A stretch of 64,000 nt of DNA from Tetrahymena thermophila SB210 (Eukaryota; Ciliophora; Oligohymenophorea; Hymenostomatida; Tetrahymenidae), in NCBI RefSeq assembly GCF_000189635.1, contig NW_002476522.1:310001-374000 (forward strand). The letters are read 5' to 3'. The notes under the pieces are model-generated. The model ran no database searches. It was given only the letters and a program-made list of their open reading frames with translations, and was not told where the DNA came from. Position 1 is the stretch's first letter; every line of letters starts with the position of its first letter. The position numbers and the translations under genes are program-made. Positions 28,512-45,100 of the stretch are shown piece after piece.

Positions 28512-29630
28512 TCACAATTTATTATATTAAGGATAATCTATATATCCCTAAGGTCCTTGAGAGTAGAAAGTATTATGATCCGTTATATTGTTAATCTCAT
28601 AATCATTATCGTATCTTATAGGAAGATCAGGATTTGATATACTTAGCTTTCCAAAAGAAATAGCATCAGCTATTTTGTCATTAATTAAAATTTCAGCTTC
28701 TTTGATGTTAATACCGTCATTAGCTACAATATTGCCTGAGTAATACTGTCTTAGTGTTTTGAAAAAATTTGGGATCTAAAGTTCAGGGTGTATATATGCT
28801 TCTTCTACTGGAGCTGATAAATCAAATTTACCAAACCTCCTTAGCTCTACAAAAGACAAATTTCTCTTTTCTAATTCAATAAATAAATGCTTCATTAGAT
28901 CTAAGGGATTGCTATCGTACATTTAGTTATATCGACCAACAGGACTAAAGCGAATAGACACTCTGCCATTACCAAAAACAGAAATTAACTCATCTATAAT
29001 TTCTAAACAAAATTTGCATCTATTTGGAATACTTCCTCCATATTCATCTGTTCTCAAATTTGAACTCTCTCTTAAAAATTAATCTACTAAAAAGCCGTTT
29101 GCTGCATGGAGTTAAATAGCATCAAATCCAGATTATTTAGCTAAAACTGCAGATTATTAGAAATCTTTCACAATTTACTTAATTTCTTGTATAGTTAGTT
29201 CTTCAGGAGCTTCATAAATTTCATTGTTAGCAAACTTATTTTTACCATTAATCTTAATAGGACTTGGTGCTACTGGAGGGCTTCCCATACTTGAAATATT
29301 AGTTCTTCCTCCATGTGAAATTTATAAACAGATTAATCCTCCTTACTGATGAACACTGTCTACTATTTTCCTCCATTACAGTGATTATTATTCGTTTATT
29401 AGGTATGGAAAATAACCTTTCATTTAATGAGTCATAACAGTTTCAGTTATTTATAATCCAAATGAGGCTCTTTACGAATAGTAGATATTCATTAAGTTAT
29501 TTGCTAATCCCGTATCAAGATCAGATCTTAACCTTGTTAAAGGAGCTTGAATAAATCTATTTTTCAATTTTAAATCACCAAATTAAACAGGAGAAGATAA
29601 AATTTTATTTGGAATACTTTATTGATTCAT
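28512..29630 (-). CDS. NADH:flavin oxidoreductase / old yellow enzyme family (12-oxophytodienoate-reductase-like)
   Basis: Single exon, 372 aa, usual length for the family. An FMN-dependent TIM barrel that reduces activated C=C bonds with NAD(P)H. Family landmarks: FGDLKLKNRFIQAPLTR near the N-terminus, then ITETVMTHQMKGY, WRKIVDSVHQQGGLICLQISHGGR, and the active-site block GFDAIQLHAANGFLVDQFLR followed by DEYGGSIPNRC. His175 and Asn178 match OYE1 His191/Asn194, the substrate-binding pair. The OYE1 Tyr196 equivalent is Phe180 (codon 29091-29093), which removes the usual proton donor. C-terminal phosphate-binding region: IVANDGINIKEAE and ADAISFGKLSISNPDLP. It sits inverted between the two ABCC copies and is convergent with copy 1; nothing in the sequence ties their functions. 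Soluble, cytosolic. Confidence 0.92.
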
Positions 29631-31235
29631 ATTTTGTTTTTTTTTTAATGGAATTCCTATTATTTTATTTTTAAGCTTTAGAAATTAATTATAAAATCTA
29701 AAAAATAAGTAAGACACCATTCAAATTTAAAAGTTCAAATTATAACTTATTATTGTCTACAATGTAGAGACTTTAAATGAATTTATTATTATCTCTTTAG
29801 TGAAAAGGTATTTAATCTAATAAAATAGAGTGGATATTCCTTCTATAATTAAAAATCAAGCAATTTTTTGATAGCATTACCTAAAATATATACTAACATA
29901 TGTGCATTAAGTTTAAATAAATTATAGACATTGTTCCATAAATTTTTATGGCTACTTATTTATTTAAAATAAATGAAATGCGTCTATAAAAATTTCTAGA
30001 TAAATATCTTGTTCAAAACAGTTTTAAAAAAGGCAAAATGTCTATTTTAAATAAATTAAATTTTGAAATAGATTCAATCTTTTAATCAAAGTAAATTTAA
30101 TTTAATTTTTGTGTCTACATTTTAAGACAATAACTTTTATGGGTTTTATCTACATATTATATAAAATGAGTTGATTGAGTTATCTTTTTTTGAATTATTT
30201 AAATTAAATTTTTGATTCAATTAAAATTTTTCTTCATGATTAAATATTTTATTTGAAAATAATTATTCATAAAATCATTCAACTGCAAAAAAAAGTTACT
30301 GATAATAAATAAAACTCTTTTTAAAGTTTAAACAAACAAACAAAAAAATAGATATGATTGACAAATATCTATCATATAAAAGAATTTTATATTTTTTAGA
30401 ATGTAAAATTAATTGAAATTAATGTAAAGAAAGTAACAAAATATAGCTGATTGATTGATTGATTGATTGACTGACTTAAGTTAATAAAGTTAAGTTTTGA
30501 TCAATTAATTTTTAATCAATACTTTTGTTAATTATTATGTAAATTAAGAAAATCAAAACATAGAAATTGACTAATTCATGCGGATTAATTCTGCTTATTT
30601 TATCTTTTTTAATTTAATGAGAAATTTAATGTAGACAATATATTCATAAGAAAATCAATTCATTATTTTTATATTTAGTTTACATATTTATTACCCTATA
30701 AAAAGCAAATTTAGCCAGATATTTTCCATTCATTTATTCATTTCCTTCATTTTTAATATGTTAGCAAATTTTATCGAAGAATAATTATCACATTTTTAAA
30801 TCTTGTCAAAAAAATTATTTTCTATTTAATCTAAATAAGATTTTAAATATTTTAAACACTTCTAATTCTTATAAATAATTACAAAGTCTATTTTAAAAAA
30901 CTTCATCTTGATTTATATTAGTTTGAAATTTCAAACTTTTTCTCAAATTAATTATTATAATTAGCTTTACGATCAATTGAAAATGATTATCTGGAAAGTT
31001 ACTTAACATTCTAGATATAAATCTGATTAATTATTAATATAATTTTTTATTTACATAATTTTTGATAATAAAAGTAATATTTTTGCCAGAATAATATTGA
31101 AGATTTATTTATTTAATTCATATAAAATCTGCAAGGATTACATTCAAATAGCTATTTAACCAATTAATTATAATTAAAAATTGATAAAAAAGCAATAACC
31201 ATTGTAGGATTAAATTTATAAAGAGGATTGATTTA
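29631..31235. other. 1.6-kb divergent promoter region between the OYE gene and ABCC copy 2
   Basis: Gene-free A+T-rich DNA that must contain both promoters, because the flanking genes diverge. It includes a (TGAT)n tract at 30448-30474. A minus-strand frame at 31118-31300 overlaps the ABCC copy 2 start and is noise. Confidence 0.55.
30448..30474. repeat. (TGAT)n microsatellite
   Basis: Six tandem GATT/TGAT units with a CTGA variant at the end, in the divergent spacer. Confidence 0.85.
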
Positions 31236-35515
<4,280 letters not shown>

Positions 35516-36427
35516 GTTATTGAATAAATGAATCAAACGTATTATTTTAAATTATTTGAAAATGATATTATTTTATATTGTATATTATTAATGTTTTAAT
35601 AAACAAAAGAGTATTCTTATTCATATTTACCTCTGAATTTTAATATCTCATTTTATATTTTTTTATTTTTAGAATGATTAAATTAATTTAATGTATTTAA
35701 CATTTATCTAAAATATTAAAAATATCTATAAAAATTATCTTCACTATTTGCATTTTATTTTTTTATTTTGGTTTACACAATTTTAATAGGAAAGACTTAA
35801 TTTAAGCCTGAAATTAGCTTAAATAAATTGTAACAATAATTTAAATTAAGAATTATTTTCAATTAAATCAATATAAAAAAATATTTCTACCTCAATATAT
35901 TAAAAATAATTAAAATGCTACCAAGAAATTTTTTAAAAATATATTTTAAAATTTTATTTAAATAAGAAAAAAAATTTCATTTTTAAAAGCATAAATTTTA
36001 AACTAATTTCTCACAACAAATAAAAAATTAAATAAATAATTTCATAATTAAAATATATTTTCTCCTTAATTAATCCCCTCAACTGAACTAATTTTTTTGA
36101 AAATGTTTGGGTCATTCTTGTAGTCTGCTTTAATTTTAGACACACTATTTAATTAATTAATAAATAAATATATATAATATAATTTGTATAAATAGGTATG
36201 CTATCAATACATCAAACAATAATAATCAATAAAAATAAAATAGATTTATGTTATGAATATTTTAAATTAAAATTGAATATTAAGAATAAATTAAAATGTT
36301 TATTGTTATTAAATTTTAATTCAATCAATTTATGTTACAAATACATCATTTAATTAATTAATAGAAAGTACTTTTACAAATTTTTATAAATTTTATATGA
36401 CTTAAAAATTAAATTTACATTTTTGAA
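35516..36427. other. Spacer between convergent ABCC copy 2 and the ABCG gene
   Basis: Gene-free A+T-rich DNA forming the 3' flanks of both genes. Nothing distinct seen. Confidence 0.55.
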
Positions 36428-38380
36428 TCATTATAATTTTTTCTTCAATAATGATAATAAAATGTATGCAATTATTGAGTAACCTAAACATAATCCAATC
36501 AAACACCCAATACTTTCCCATTTATCTAAATTGAAATTTAATTGTTTTATAGGATCTTAGGGATAGTTTTAACCTTCATAAGTGTACTCATTTTAAGCAA
36601 GTGCACTAAAGGAATATTTATAAGGAGAAAGGTACGAAATCCAACCTATCCAAGAAGCATAATCACCAGAGTTTTTGTAATATCCCCCGAAAAGCATAGT
36701 AGGTACTGTAATAGCTGGAGATATAGCAACTGCAATATGAGCATTTTTAAATGCACACCCACCTAAGTAACCGAGTGCTATTCCTGATAAGCCTTAAAGA
36801 GCGCTAGTGAACATAAAAAAGAGTACTTTTCCTGGACTATCAGTATTTAATCCAACCATCCAGTAAACAACTATACTTGATAAGATAGGTGATATTATGC
36901 AAGGTAATATGTCAACAATATATTTTCCTAAAAAATAAGGTCCTACTGTATACAACTATGAGTTTTCTTCTCTCAAAAACACAGCTCTCTCAGAAGGAAA
37001 GGTAAGGATACATGGTTTTAATGCCATCATGAAGGCTCCTATAACTTAGAAATACAATAATCCATTTTTACTATCAATATCTCTTTAAGTAGGATTATCT
37101 GTTGGACCAGGAGTTTACCAATATATAAGACCTATAAAAAACGATATAACAACACTCTATATTACCCGTGCTGCTAAGAGAATTGGATTTCTTTTTAGAA
37201 TCTTTACTTATCGTAAAGCTATTTGTGTTGTTTAGTAAAACATATTCGTTCTAAAATTTGTTTTAATTGAATCCACTTACATTTCCTCTTCAATAGAATT
37301 TTTAATATTTGCTTCTACATTTTCCTTCAAATTTGAAGCATATTGTAAAAAGTAGAAATCATAATTTTTAACATTAATTTCTCTCTCAGGAGTCATTATT
37401 GACATTAAGAAATCTTTAATTTAATTTATTTAATTTTTAAAATAATAAATGGTTATTTATTTATTTACCTGCTGGATTAGAATAAACAGGACATTTGAAT
37501 CCGATGCTTGAAAAATAATTTAGTACATTCATTCCTCCAGTGCCTTAGTAGATAAACTGTCCTTCAACCATTAGCATAACATTATCAAACATATTCCAAA
37601 TATCAGAAGAGGGTTAATGAATTGTAAACACGACTGTTTTATTTTAGTTATGAGCATACTTTCTCAAGAAATCAATAATACAATAAGCTGTAAAGCTATC
37701 TAAACCTGAAGTAGGTTCATCTAAGAATAAGCATTATGGATCGCTTATTAGTTCATAACCTATTGATGTCCTCTTTTTTTCTCCTCCAGAAATACCTAAT
37801 GAAAAATTTCATTTTAAGTTTATTTGAAATATAAAAATAAATTTACTTACCTTTAATAAAATTACCGCCAATGAAGGTATTCTGACATCTCTCAAGCTTC
37901 AAAATTTTAATGATTTCTTCAACTTTTTAAGTTTTTTATTATTAATTGCCGACAGTTTTTAGGTTGACAGCAAACTATAGACACTCTTTAACAGTTAACG
38001 CTTCAAGTAATATGTCGTCTTACATAACATAGGATGCAAATTATGTAAATTAATTTGAGGTATAGGGTAAATTGTTGGCCAATACTTTACCTGATAAAAT
38101 TTAATCAGGTTTATTTTAAATTCTCTAGCAAAGAATATTGAGCAAAGTTGTCTTTCCAGCTCCTGATGTTCCTTTTGATTTAATTAAAAAAATGTTTTTA
38201 AATATCTAAGAATTTTATTTATATACCTAAAATAGCATTTATTTGGCTATTTTTACAAATTCCTGAAACTCCTTTTAAGATTTATCTTGTATGTTTTTTA
38301 TTTTTCACTGAATAGTCAATGTTTTTGAAGACAATATCAACTGCTTGTCTTTTAGTATTATTAATGAGGTTATCTGACAT
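36428..38380 (-). CDS. ABCG-type (White/BCRP family) half ABC transporter
   Basis: join(36428..37413,37469..37795,37851..38171,38227..38380), 595 aa; three 55-nt introns and exon sum divisible by three. Reverse ABCG order: NBD first, then six TM helices. Walker A GTSGAGKTTLLN (split by the first intron), signature ISGGEKKRTSIG, Walker B LFLDEPTSGLDS, and the ABCG-specific H-loop VVFTIHQPSSDIW. The membrane half has NPILLAARVIQSVVISFFIG, SKNGLLYFQVIGAFMMALKP, and LYTVGPYFLGKYIVDILPC (the ABCG ER-x-x-x-Y-x-x-x-Y-F-x-x-K block). A short extracellular loop follows, then the terminal helix before TGA 36428-36430. It must dimerise to work. Typical substrates are sterols, lipids or xenobiotics; not determined here. 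Start MSDNLINNTKRQAVD precedes VFKNIDYSVK, the usual ABCG N-terminus. Confidence 0.93.
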
Positions 38381-39127
38381 TTATAACAATTGATTTACTT
38401 ATAGCTTCTATTATTTAAAGTAGTTTAATTCTAATAAAATATTGTAAAGAATTAAGCATTTTTTTACTTTTAATAAAGAAATGGATAATTATTTATGTAA
38501 TTATTTAGAAAATATTAATAAATTCTGATGAATTTACATTAATTTAAAAATTAAAAACTTAATTCTTTCTAGAAATTTAGAATATTTTGATAAATATGCA
38601 AGTTTATTTCTGACTAATTTAATTTAATCAAAACAAATTATATTAAAGAAATAAATAAATTCTTTTTTTCATTAATCATAAAAAATTAAGAAAATATTTG
38701 GTATTACTAAATTAAGATAAAAAATGCTGAATTATTTGTTAATTATCAAAGACTAATGATTGATAAATAAATTTATTTTATTATTTTTTATTAACAAATC
38801 TATTGTGAAATAAATTTAAAGTATATTCTTAGAATACTAATTGTTCCTTAAAATTTCCAAATTTAAATATAAATCAATTAATCAAAATTTATCAGATTTT
38901 TAATCAATTACAAAAATAAAAAAAATATTCTCTCAACTATTAATAAAGAATATTTTTAAAAGCCTAAATATGTAATTTTAGATCAAAAGAAATTTATTTA
39001 TTTAACGACATCAAAAAAATCAAAAGTAATTTTTATTCATTTATCAAAAATATTTAAATAAAAATATTTTCAAAGCTTAAGGTAAAATTGTTACTAAAGA
39101 TAAAAAAAAGGAAAGAAATTTTGATAA
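38381..39127. other. Gene-free spacer upstream of the ABCG gene
   Basis: A+T-rich, no gene. Contains the ABCG promoter side (38381 onward) and the 3' flank of the giant gene. Confidence 0.55.
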
Positions 39128-42100
39128 TCATTAATTAGTATTAATTCCATTAATTGTTTTTATATTTTATATTTCTGGTAATTATTGCACAACTTCAATT
39201 TAGCCCTCATTAATATTATTATTATTATTCTTAATATCTTCACCTAACTTAATTTTATCATCTATCTAGATTACATAATTTACTATTTTTTATGCAGAAA
39301 AAGCATTTTCGTCAGGAACTACTAATGATTAGGATTATCCTATGGATTATATCAACTCCAATTTTTAGTCAGATGATAAAACTTATGGAATTATTGGTCT
39401 AATATTTTTGAGATCATTTTATTTTGATGTGTTATAAATGCTCTTCTTGTGAATTACATTTCTTGAGTTGAAGTTCAGTTTAGGTTTTGCTTTTTCTGAA
39501 TCTTTTGATTTTTTAAGTTTTATCGAAACATCGTTTGATGATTACGAAGATTATTAATTATTCACAAAGAGATTAGCAAATGAGCTTGTTATCTTTTGGT
39601 CTTTTTATAAGCAATAAAGAGTTAATTTTTGGTAACCAACTCTTTTTATTGCTGCTTAAAGTTTTTTCCATCCTTTATGAGACAAATACAAATTTTCTGT
39701 GAGCTAAAAATATTTTTATAGATATGGCACTCTATTAATTAAAGATTAAATGCATGGGTAGATTAGTGTTTTTTAATTGTACTAGATTTTTTCTTTAATA
39801 AGCATGAATATGAAATACATCAAGAAGAAAGCATTCAAAATAATAACTAAATAAAATGAAGATTGTTATATATTGATGTTATTCGAATTCATGTTGATCA
39901 TTCCCAATTAAAAACAAAGAAGCAAGGTAAAGCTGGCAGCATAATCAATTTAATTTAAAAAAAGTCTTTTATAAGGTTATTAAATGTATAATTACCTAAT
40001 ATAAAATGCCATAATAAAGCTCAATAAAGCACCTTTTGTTGTTTAATTTTCATTATATATGCTTAAACCTATATATATTAATCCTTTCTATGAGAATTTT
40101 ACTATTTCCCAGTAATAGCATGAATGTTTATATTCTGAAAAGAAAAATTTTTATCTCAAATAAAATGAAATCTTAAAAAGATTATTTTTATTTGTCTTTA
40201 ATTCAAAATAAATATATGCAGGTATAATTATAAGCATTAAAATAAGCAAAGGTACTGCAATAGGAAATCCAAAAAATAAATGTTATTTTGAATAGCAATG
40301 AAATTAATTATCAGAATAAATATATTTCTTAGTGCCAATTCTCTCACAAGATAGTATGTTAATGGATTATTACACAAGACTTGGGAATACCATATAATAC
40401 AAGTAGTACATTGAAGTCCTAATAAATCTTTTTTATAAGATTAATAAAATTTCAATATAATAAATAATATAAAACTAATTCAAATAATTTCTAAAAGTAA
40501 AATAAAGATTAAGAAATTTTTGCTATTTTTTATAAATAAATTAAAAAATTTGCAAGTGCTTATTAATTTATAACTAAATTACCTATATATTGTATCCTTT
40601 TTTGTGGTAGACTTTTTAAATGTAAAGTAAGTAAATGAATAAATAATTATAAATGAGAAGATTGCATATATAAGAACATTAATTATTATCCATATCAGTC
40701 TTATGTAAACTATTTCAAGTTTATGAATCCATCCCAGTTAAATAAATAAACAATCTATCAAGTAAAAACTAATTTAAAGAGGATTTCCTAAAAAGTTAAC
40801 TAATACTAATATGCCATAAGAAAATTTGAAATTAAAATAAGCAAGAGTAGATAAAATTTGTACATAGCTAATTAAAAATTTGATTATGTTACTAAATCTA
40901 ATATTTTCACATAAGAGTCCTATATTAATTATACCAGCTTTCTTTAAATAGTATGCTTATAATATTGCTTAGGCTTCTATAGTTACTTGATAAGCCAAGT
41001 AAGTAAAAAATAAGGGAAATAAAATGATAAATAGGCAAACAAAAACATAATAAGAGATCTATTCTTTCCCGCATTCTTTACATTCATAAATTCCATACCT
41101 TGTATAGCTATAACCTTTCCATACTTACCCAGTATAATCGCAGCTTTCACAGCGAGGGCCATATCCTCCTTAACTACAACCGTTTTTCCTATAAAATAAA
41201 ATAAAATTAATAAATTTTCATAAATGTGAATGTAAAAGTTAATATTTACAATTCAGGTTAACATTTATCTGGATTATTGAAGCAAAAATAAATGTTCGTA
41301 GTGTTTGGCTCAATCCAATAATTTTCAAATATTTCAATAACATTCTTATAGCACTTTTTTGCGTTATCAGGACAAACTAAGCATTTGTTTTCAAAAGAAG
41401 TAGGTTATATCAGAGAATACATATTGTCTTTACACTCAAGGCATTCAAAGACATCTTAATTAAATGGATTAAAAATCTCACCAATAACGCATTCTCTAAA
41501 AAATATATTGATCAGCAGCTCATTTTATTTGAATTTACTTCCTTCATCCTCTGGATAATTTATCATTGTTTTTACTTTAAGTTTCCCATAAGATTTAGGT
41601 TTTAATAAGTAGTTTTAGTTAGTTTTTATATATTAATATCCATAGATATCTTAAACAATCTCTCCTTTAACTTCAGTCTCTGTTTTTACTCTATTTATCC
41701 AAATGCTTTCTGAAGACATATAAAGTGTCGTGTATTAATTTAATTCTCTTTGAATTGGTTGATATTTGTTATTTTTTAAACTTATTTCTTGAGAAGTGTA
41801 TTTTAGTTTCTAGTTTTACTCATCGACCCAATAAAATTTAATCTAAATAAATAAATTATGTATTATTTTTAATATAAAAAAATGTTTTTAAATTTTTTTT
41901 AGTTTAATATTTTATAAGTTATTATTTGTAATTAATTATTTAATTAATAGAAAAATAGAAATTTAAATAAATAAAAATTATTGAAATAAATTGTATACTT
42001 CTTATTGAGTTGAGGAGATACTTGAAACAACATTTTGCAGGGTGTTATTAGGTTTGGAATCTTTTACTATAAGCTTAGTTGGATAGTTAGTATAGTCCTA

Positions 42101-45100
42101 GCCAAAATAAATAGCTCTATTATGTTTTAAACATCCTTCTACAGATAAAACTTAATCAATATTTTGTCTGAAATAGCGTATGCCACCACCTATAGCAGCA
42201 AAGTTGTATTGTATTAGAGTTTTTTATTTTAAGTCAGTCAAACTATCTTCTATTTTTATAATAGAATCTGTAGAAAAAATAGCTCCTCCAGAGAAAGTAG
42301 CATTATTGTATTATATTAATGTATTTGTTAAAGTAAGAGAAGACGAATATAAGTAAATAGCTCCTCCATTTAAACCTGCTGAATTGTTAAAAAGCTTTAC
42401 ATTTTACAGCTTTAGAGCTACTTCGAAAACTTGAATTGCTGTACCATTGCTATTGATGCTCTATAGACTTTGAATCTAAGAATCAATGATAGTTGCAGAG
42501 CTTTTAGATACCAGAGTTGGATCATCTTAATTATTGTAAATCAATATTGCAGAGTTTTTAATTTTAACTAGGGTTTATTCTTTTTTATTGCGTTTATTTA
42601 TAACGTAAGGATAGACTTAAATATTTTATAATAAAGAATTGAAGCATTTTATAATACCAAAAATTTGATTCAATTAGTTATTCTCTTAGACTGTGAAATT
42701 TTCAATCACCAAGTTTTAATTTTTAAAAAAATAGAATAAAAAATTAATCAAATTTGCTTTAATAATGTTAACATTTTTAACATTTGTTTGTTTGGTATTT
42801 AACAATCGAATTATTGATTAGAAGCAGGATGTGGAATAAATATTTAAAGTATCAATTGTGACAGATTCAGCATCTATTATTAAAAAATCGGTTTAATAGC
42901 ATATACTCTATTATATTTGAGATAATTGATTGATTGTTACATTAACTATTTAGACATCTAATTATGTTGACTCAAACTACTCATTTATATTTGAATTACT
43001 AGTGGAAATAAAATTTATAGTTTTATTTAAGTGTAAAAACATAGACACATTACTTTCTTCTAATAAAATATTTTTTATAGAGAGCTACTTTTAAATAAAA
43101 ACTAATCTGAAAACACTACTAAAGTTTTCTATGTTAACTGGCAAATGAGCGTAAAAATTTAGCATTTATTGATCTTATGATATAATTTCTCCTCTCTCAT
43201 TTATGTTAATTTAAGTACCTGGATCACTTTGAGAGGGAGCATTTCCTTTTTTATCACTAAAATCTTCTTCCTCTTCGTTAAATTGGGAATTTAGATTTTA
43301 GAAAATTAAGTTTTCTAAATAGACTTCTTCAACATATTGTAAAAAGAATAGATCTATATTAGCGTTAACGCCTGTAAAATTGATATTTGAAATTGTTACA
43401 TTAGGAGTTTATTAAATAGTTATCCATCCAAAACTTAAGTAAAGAGAGAATTGAGGAAATATATATGATTGAGAAGAATCGTCAAATACATTTAAGTAGC
43501 TGATATCCACTTGTTATGAGTTGATAATACTCAAAAATTATTTACTTAACATTGTTGAATGCACTGTTAAATTCTTGATTGATAAGCTAGATACATTATA
43601 GAATTGAAGCTAAATTTACAAAGAAGGATTATCATATGGGACAAATATGTCTTTAAGAATTACTGATTCACAATTAAAAATATTTAAGCTTTATCTCAAC
43701 TCAACATTTTCCAAATGAATGAATTTAAATTATTCTAAGCTATTTGGAGTTATAAAAGGAGAATCAATTGTTTCTTATTTATTTTTATCAGACTCTTTTG
43801 TATTTTCTTCACTCTAAATTAATCTAAAAAATCCTTTATTGGCTTCAATTTTTCCATTCATTATTTTAAGTTTGTTTATTACTGAGCTCTTTATATTTAA
43901 GGGAAAAAGCAACACAGCAGTGTCACTTAAATCATATATAAAATATGATGCTAGTTTTGTTTTTAGCTTCAGAGAATTTGGGATAAATAATTCATTAAGA
44001 TCATCTTTATTATCATCTGACTTATCTAAACTAAGATTATTTTCTTTTGAAGGAAATTTAAAATTGATTTGGTTGTATAATCCATCGTTTTGAGAGTAAA
44101 TTGTGTCATATTAAATAATTTAATAGTCTTTCTTTTGGTGGATTATAAATTTGCCTCTGCAAGTATTCTGAGATTATTTTTGGTCATTTTATAATATATT
44201 TTTCAGAAAAGATACTTTTTAATCCTTCAGTTCAGTTTTTAATAAAGAACCCTTTTCTTATTTAGTTTAGTGATTAAAAATTAGCTATTTAGTTAAATCT
44301 ACTAAATTGTTATAATCTGCTCCTACAATTCTAATAAAAACAGCTTCTTCTTGTGTGAAAGTTTATATTTCCAAAATTTAGAGATACAAGTTGGTTTATT
44401 CATAAAAAGGAACAGCTAATTTGCGTTGGAAAAACTATTTTTAACTGTAATATTCAGAATTGTCTCCTTAGTTGCTTTAGTAGCTGCTGTTGATAGAAGA
44501 TGAAGAACTATATGATGATGATCCACTTATACGGTTGACTGATTTGCTTATGATATCAATTTCATTTGGATTATCATCTGTTATTATTTAATAAATGTAC
44601 ATCCTATTTATGTCTGATATAACAAAGTATTCTTCTAATACATAGAAAACTTACTAAATGTTAAAGAAATCTTTATTTGTTATGTAATACATTAAAGTAA
44701 AGGACTTATACACTTCAAAGATGTAAATATTTGAAGCACTCAAAACAGCAAGCAAATTTTTATTTAACTTTTATAGCTTTACATGGCTACGTGCTTACAG
44801 TGGAAGCTAGGCTACGATTATATTATTCTAATATTATTTAATGAGTAAATCTTGATATTAGATTATATAGATGTAGTATTTATCTGCAAAATATATCTAT
44901 TAAGTTAAATTATCTTCTGTTATTACTTAAATGCCATCGTCAATATTATTTTTAGACCATATTAACTCACATTAAAAATTATAAACGTTTAAAATGTTTT
45001 TTATCCATAAAAAGATGTATTCAATGACTTATGCATTATTTTCTGTCTTAACAATTTAAATACCTTTAACTTGGCCAAAGAACTCTGAGGGAAGTTTTAA

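Noticed and set aside
36542-36766. Plus-strand 74-aa frame
   Set aside because: Antisense of the last ABCG exon.
43839-44093. Plus-strand 84-aa frame with hydrophobic start
   Set aside because: Antisense of the ectodomain of the giant gene, which reads through on the other strand.
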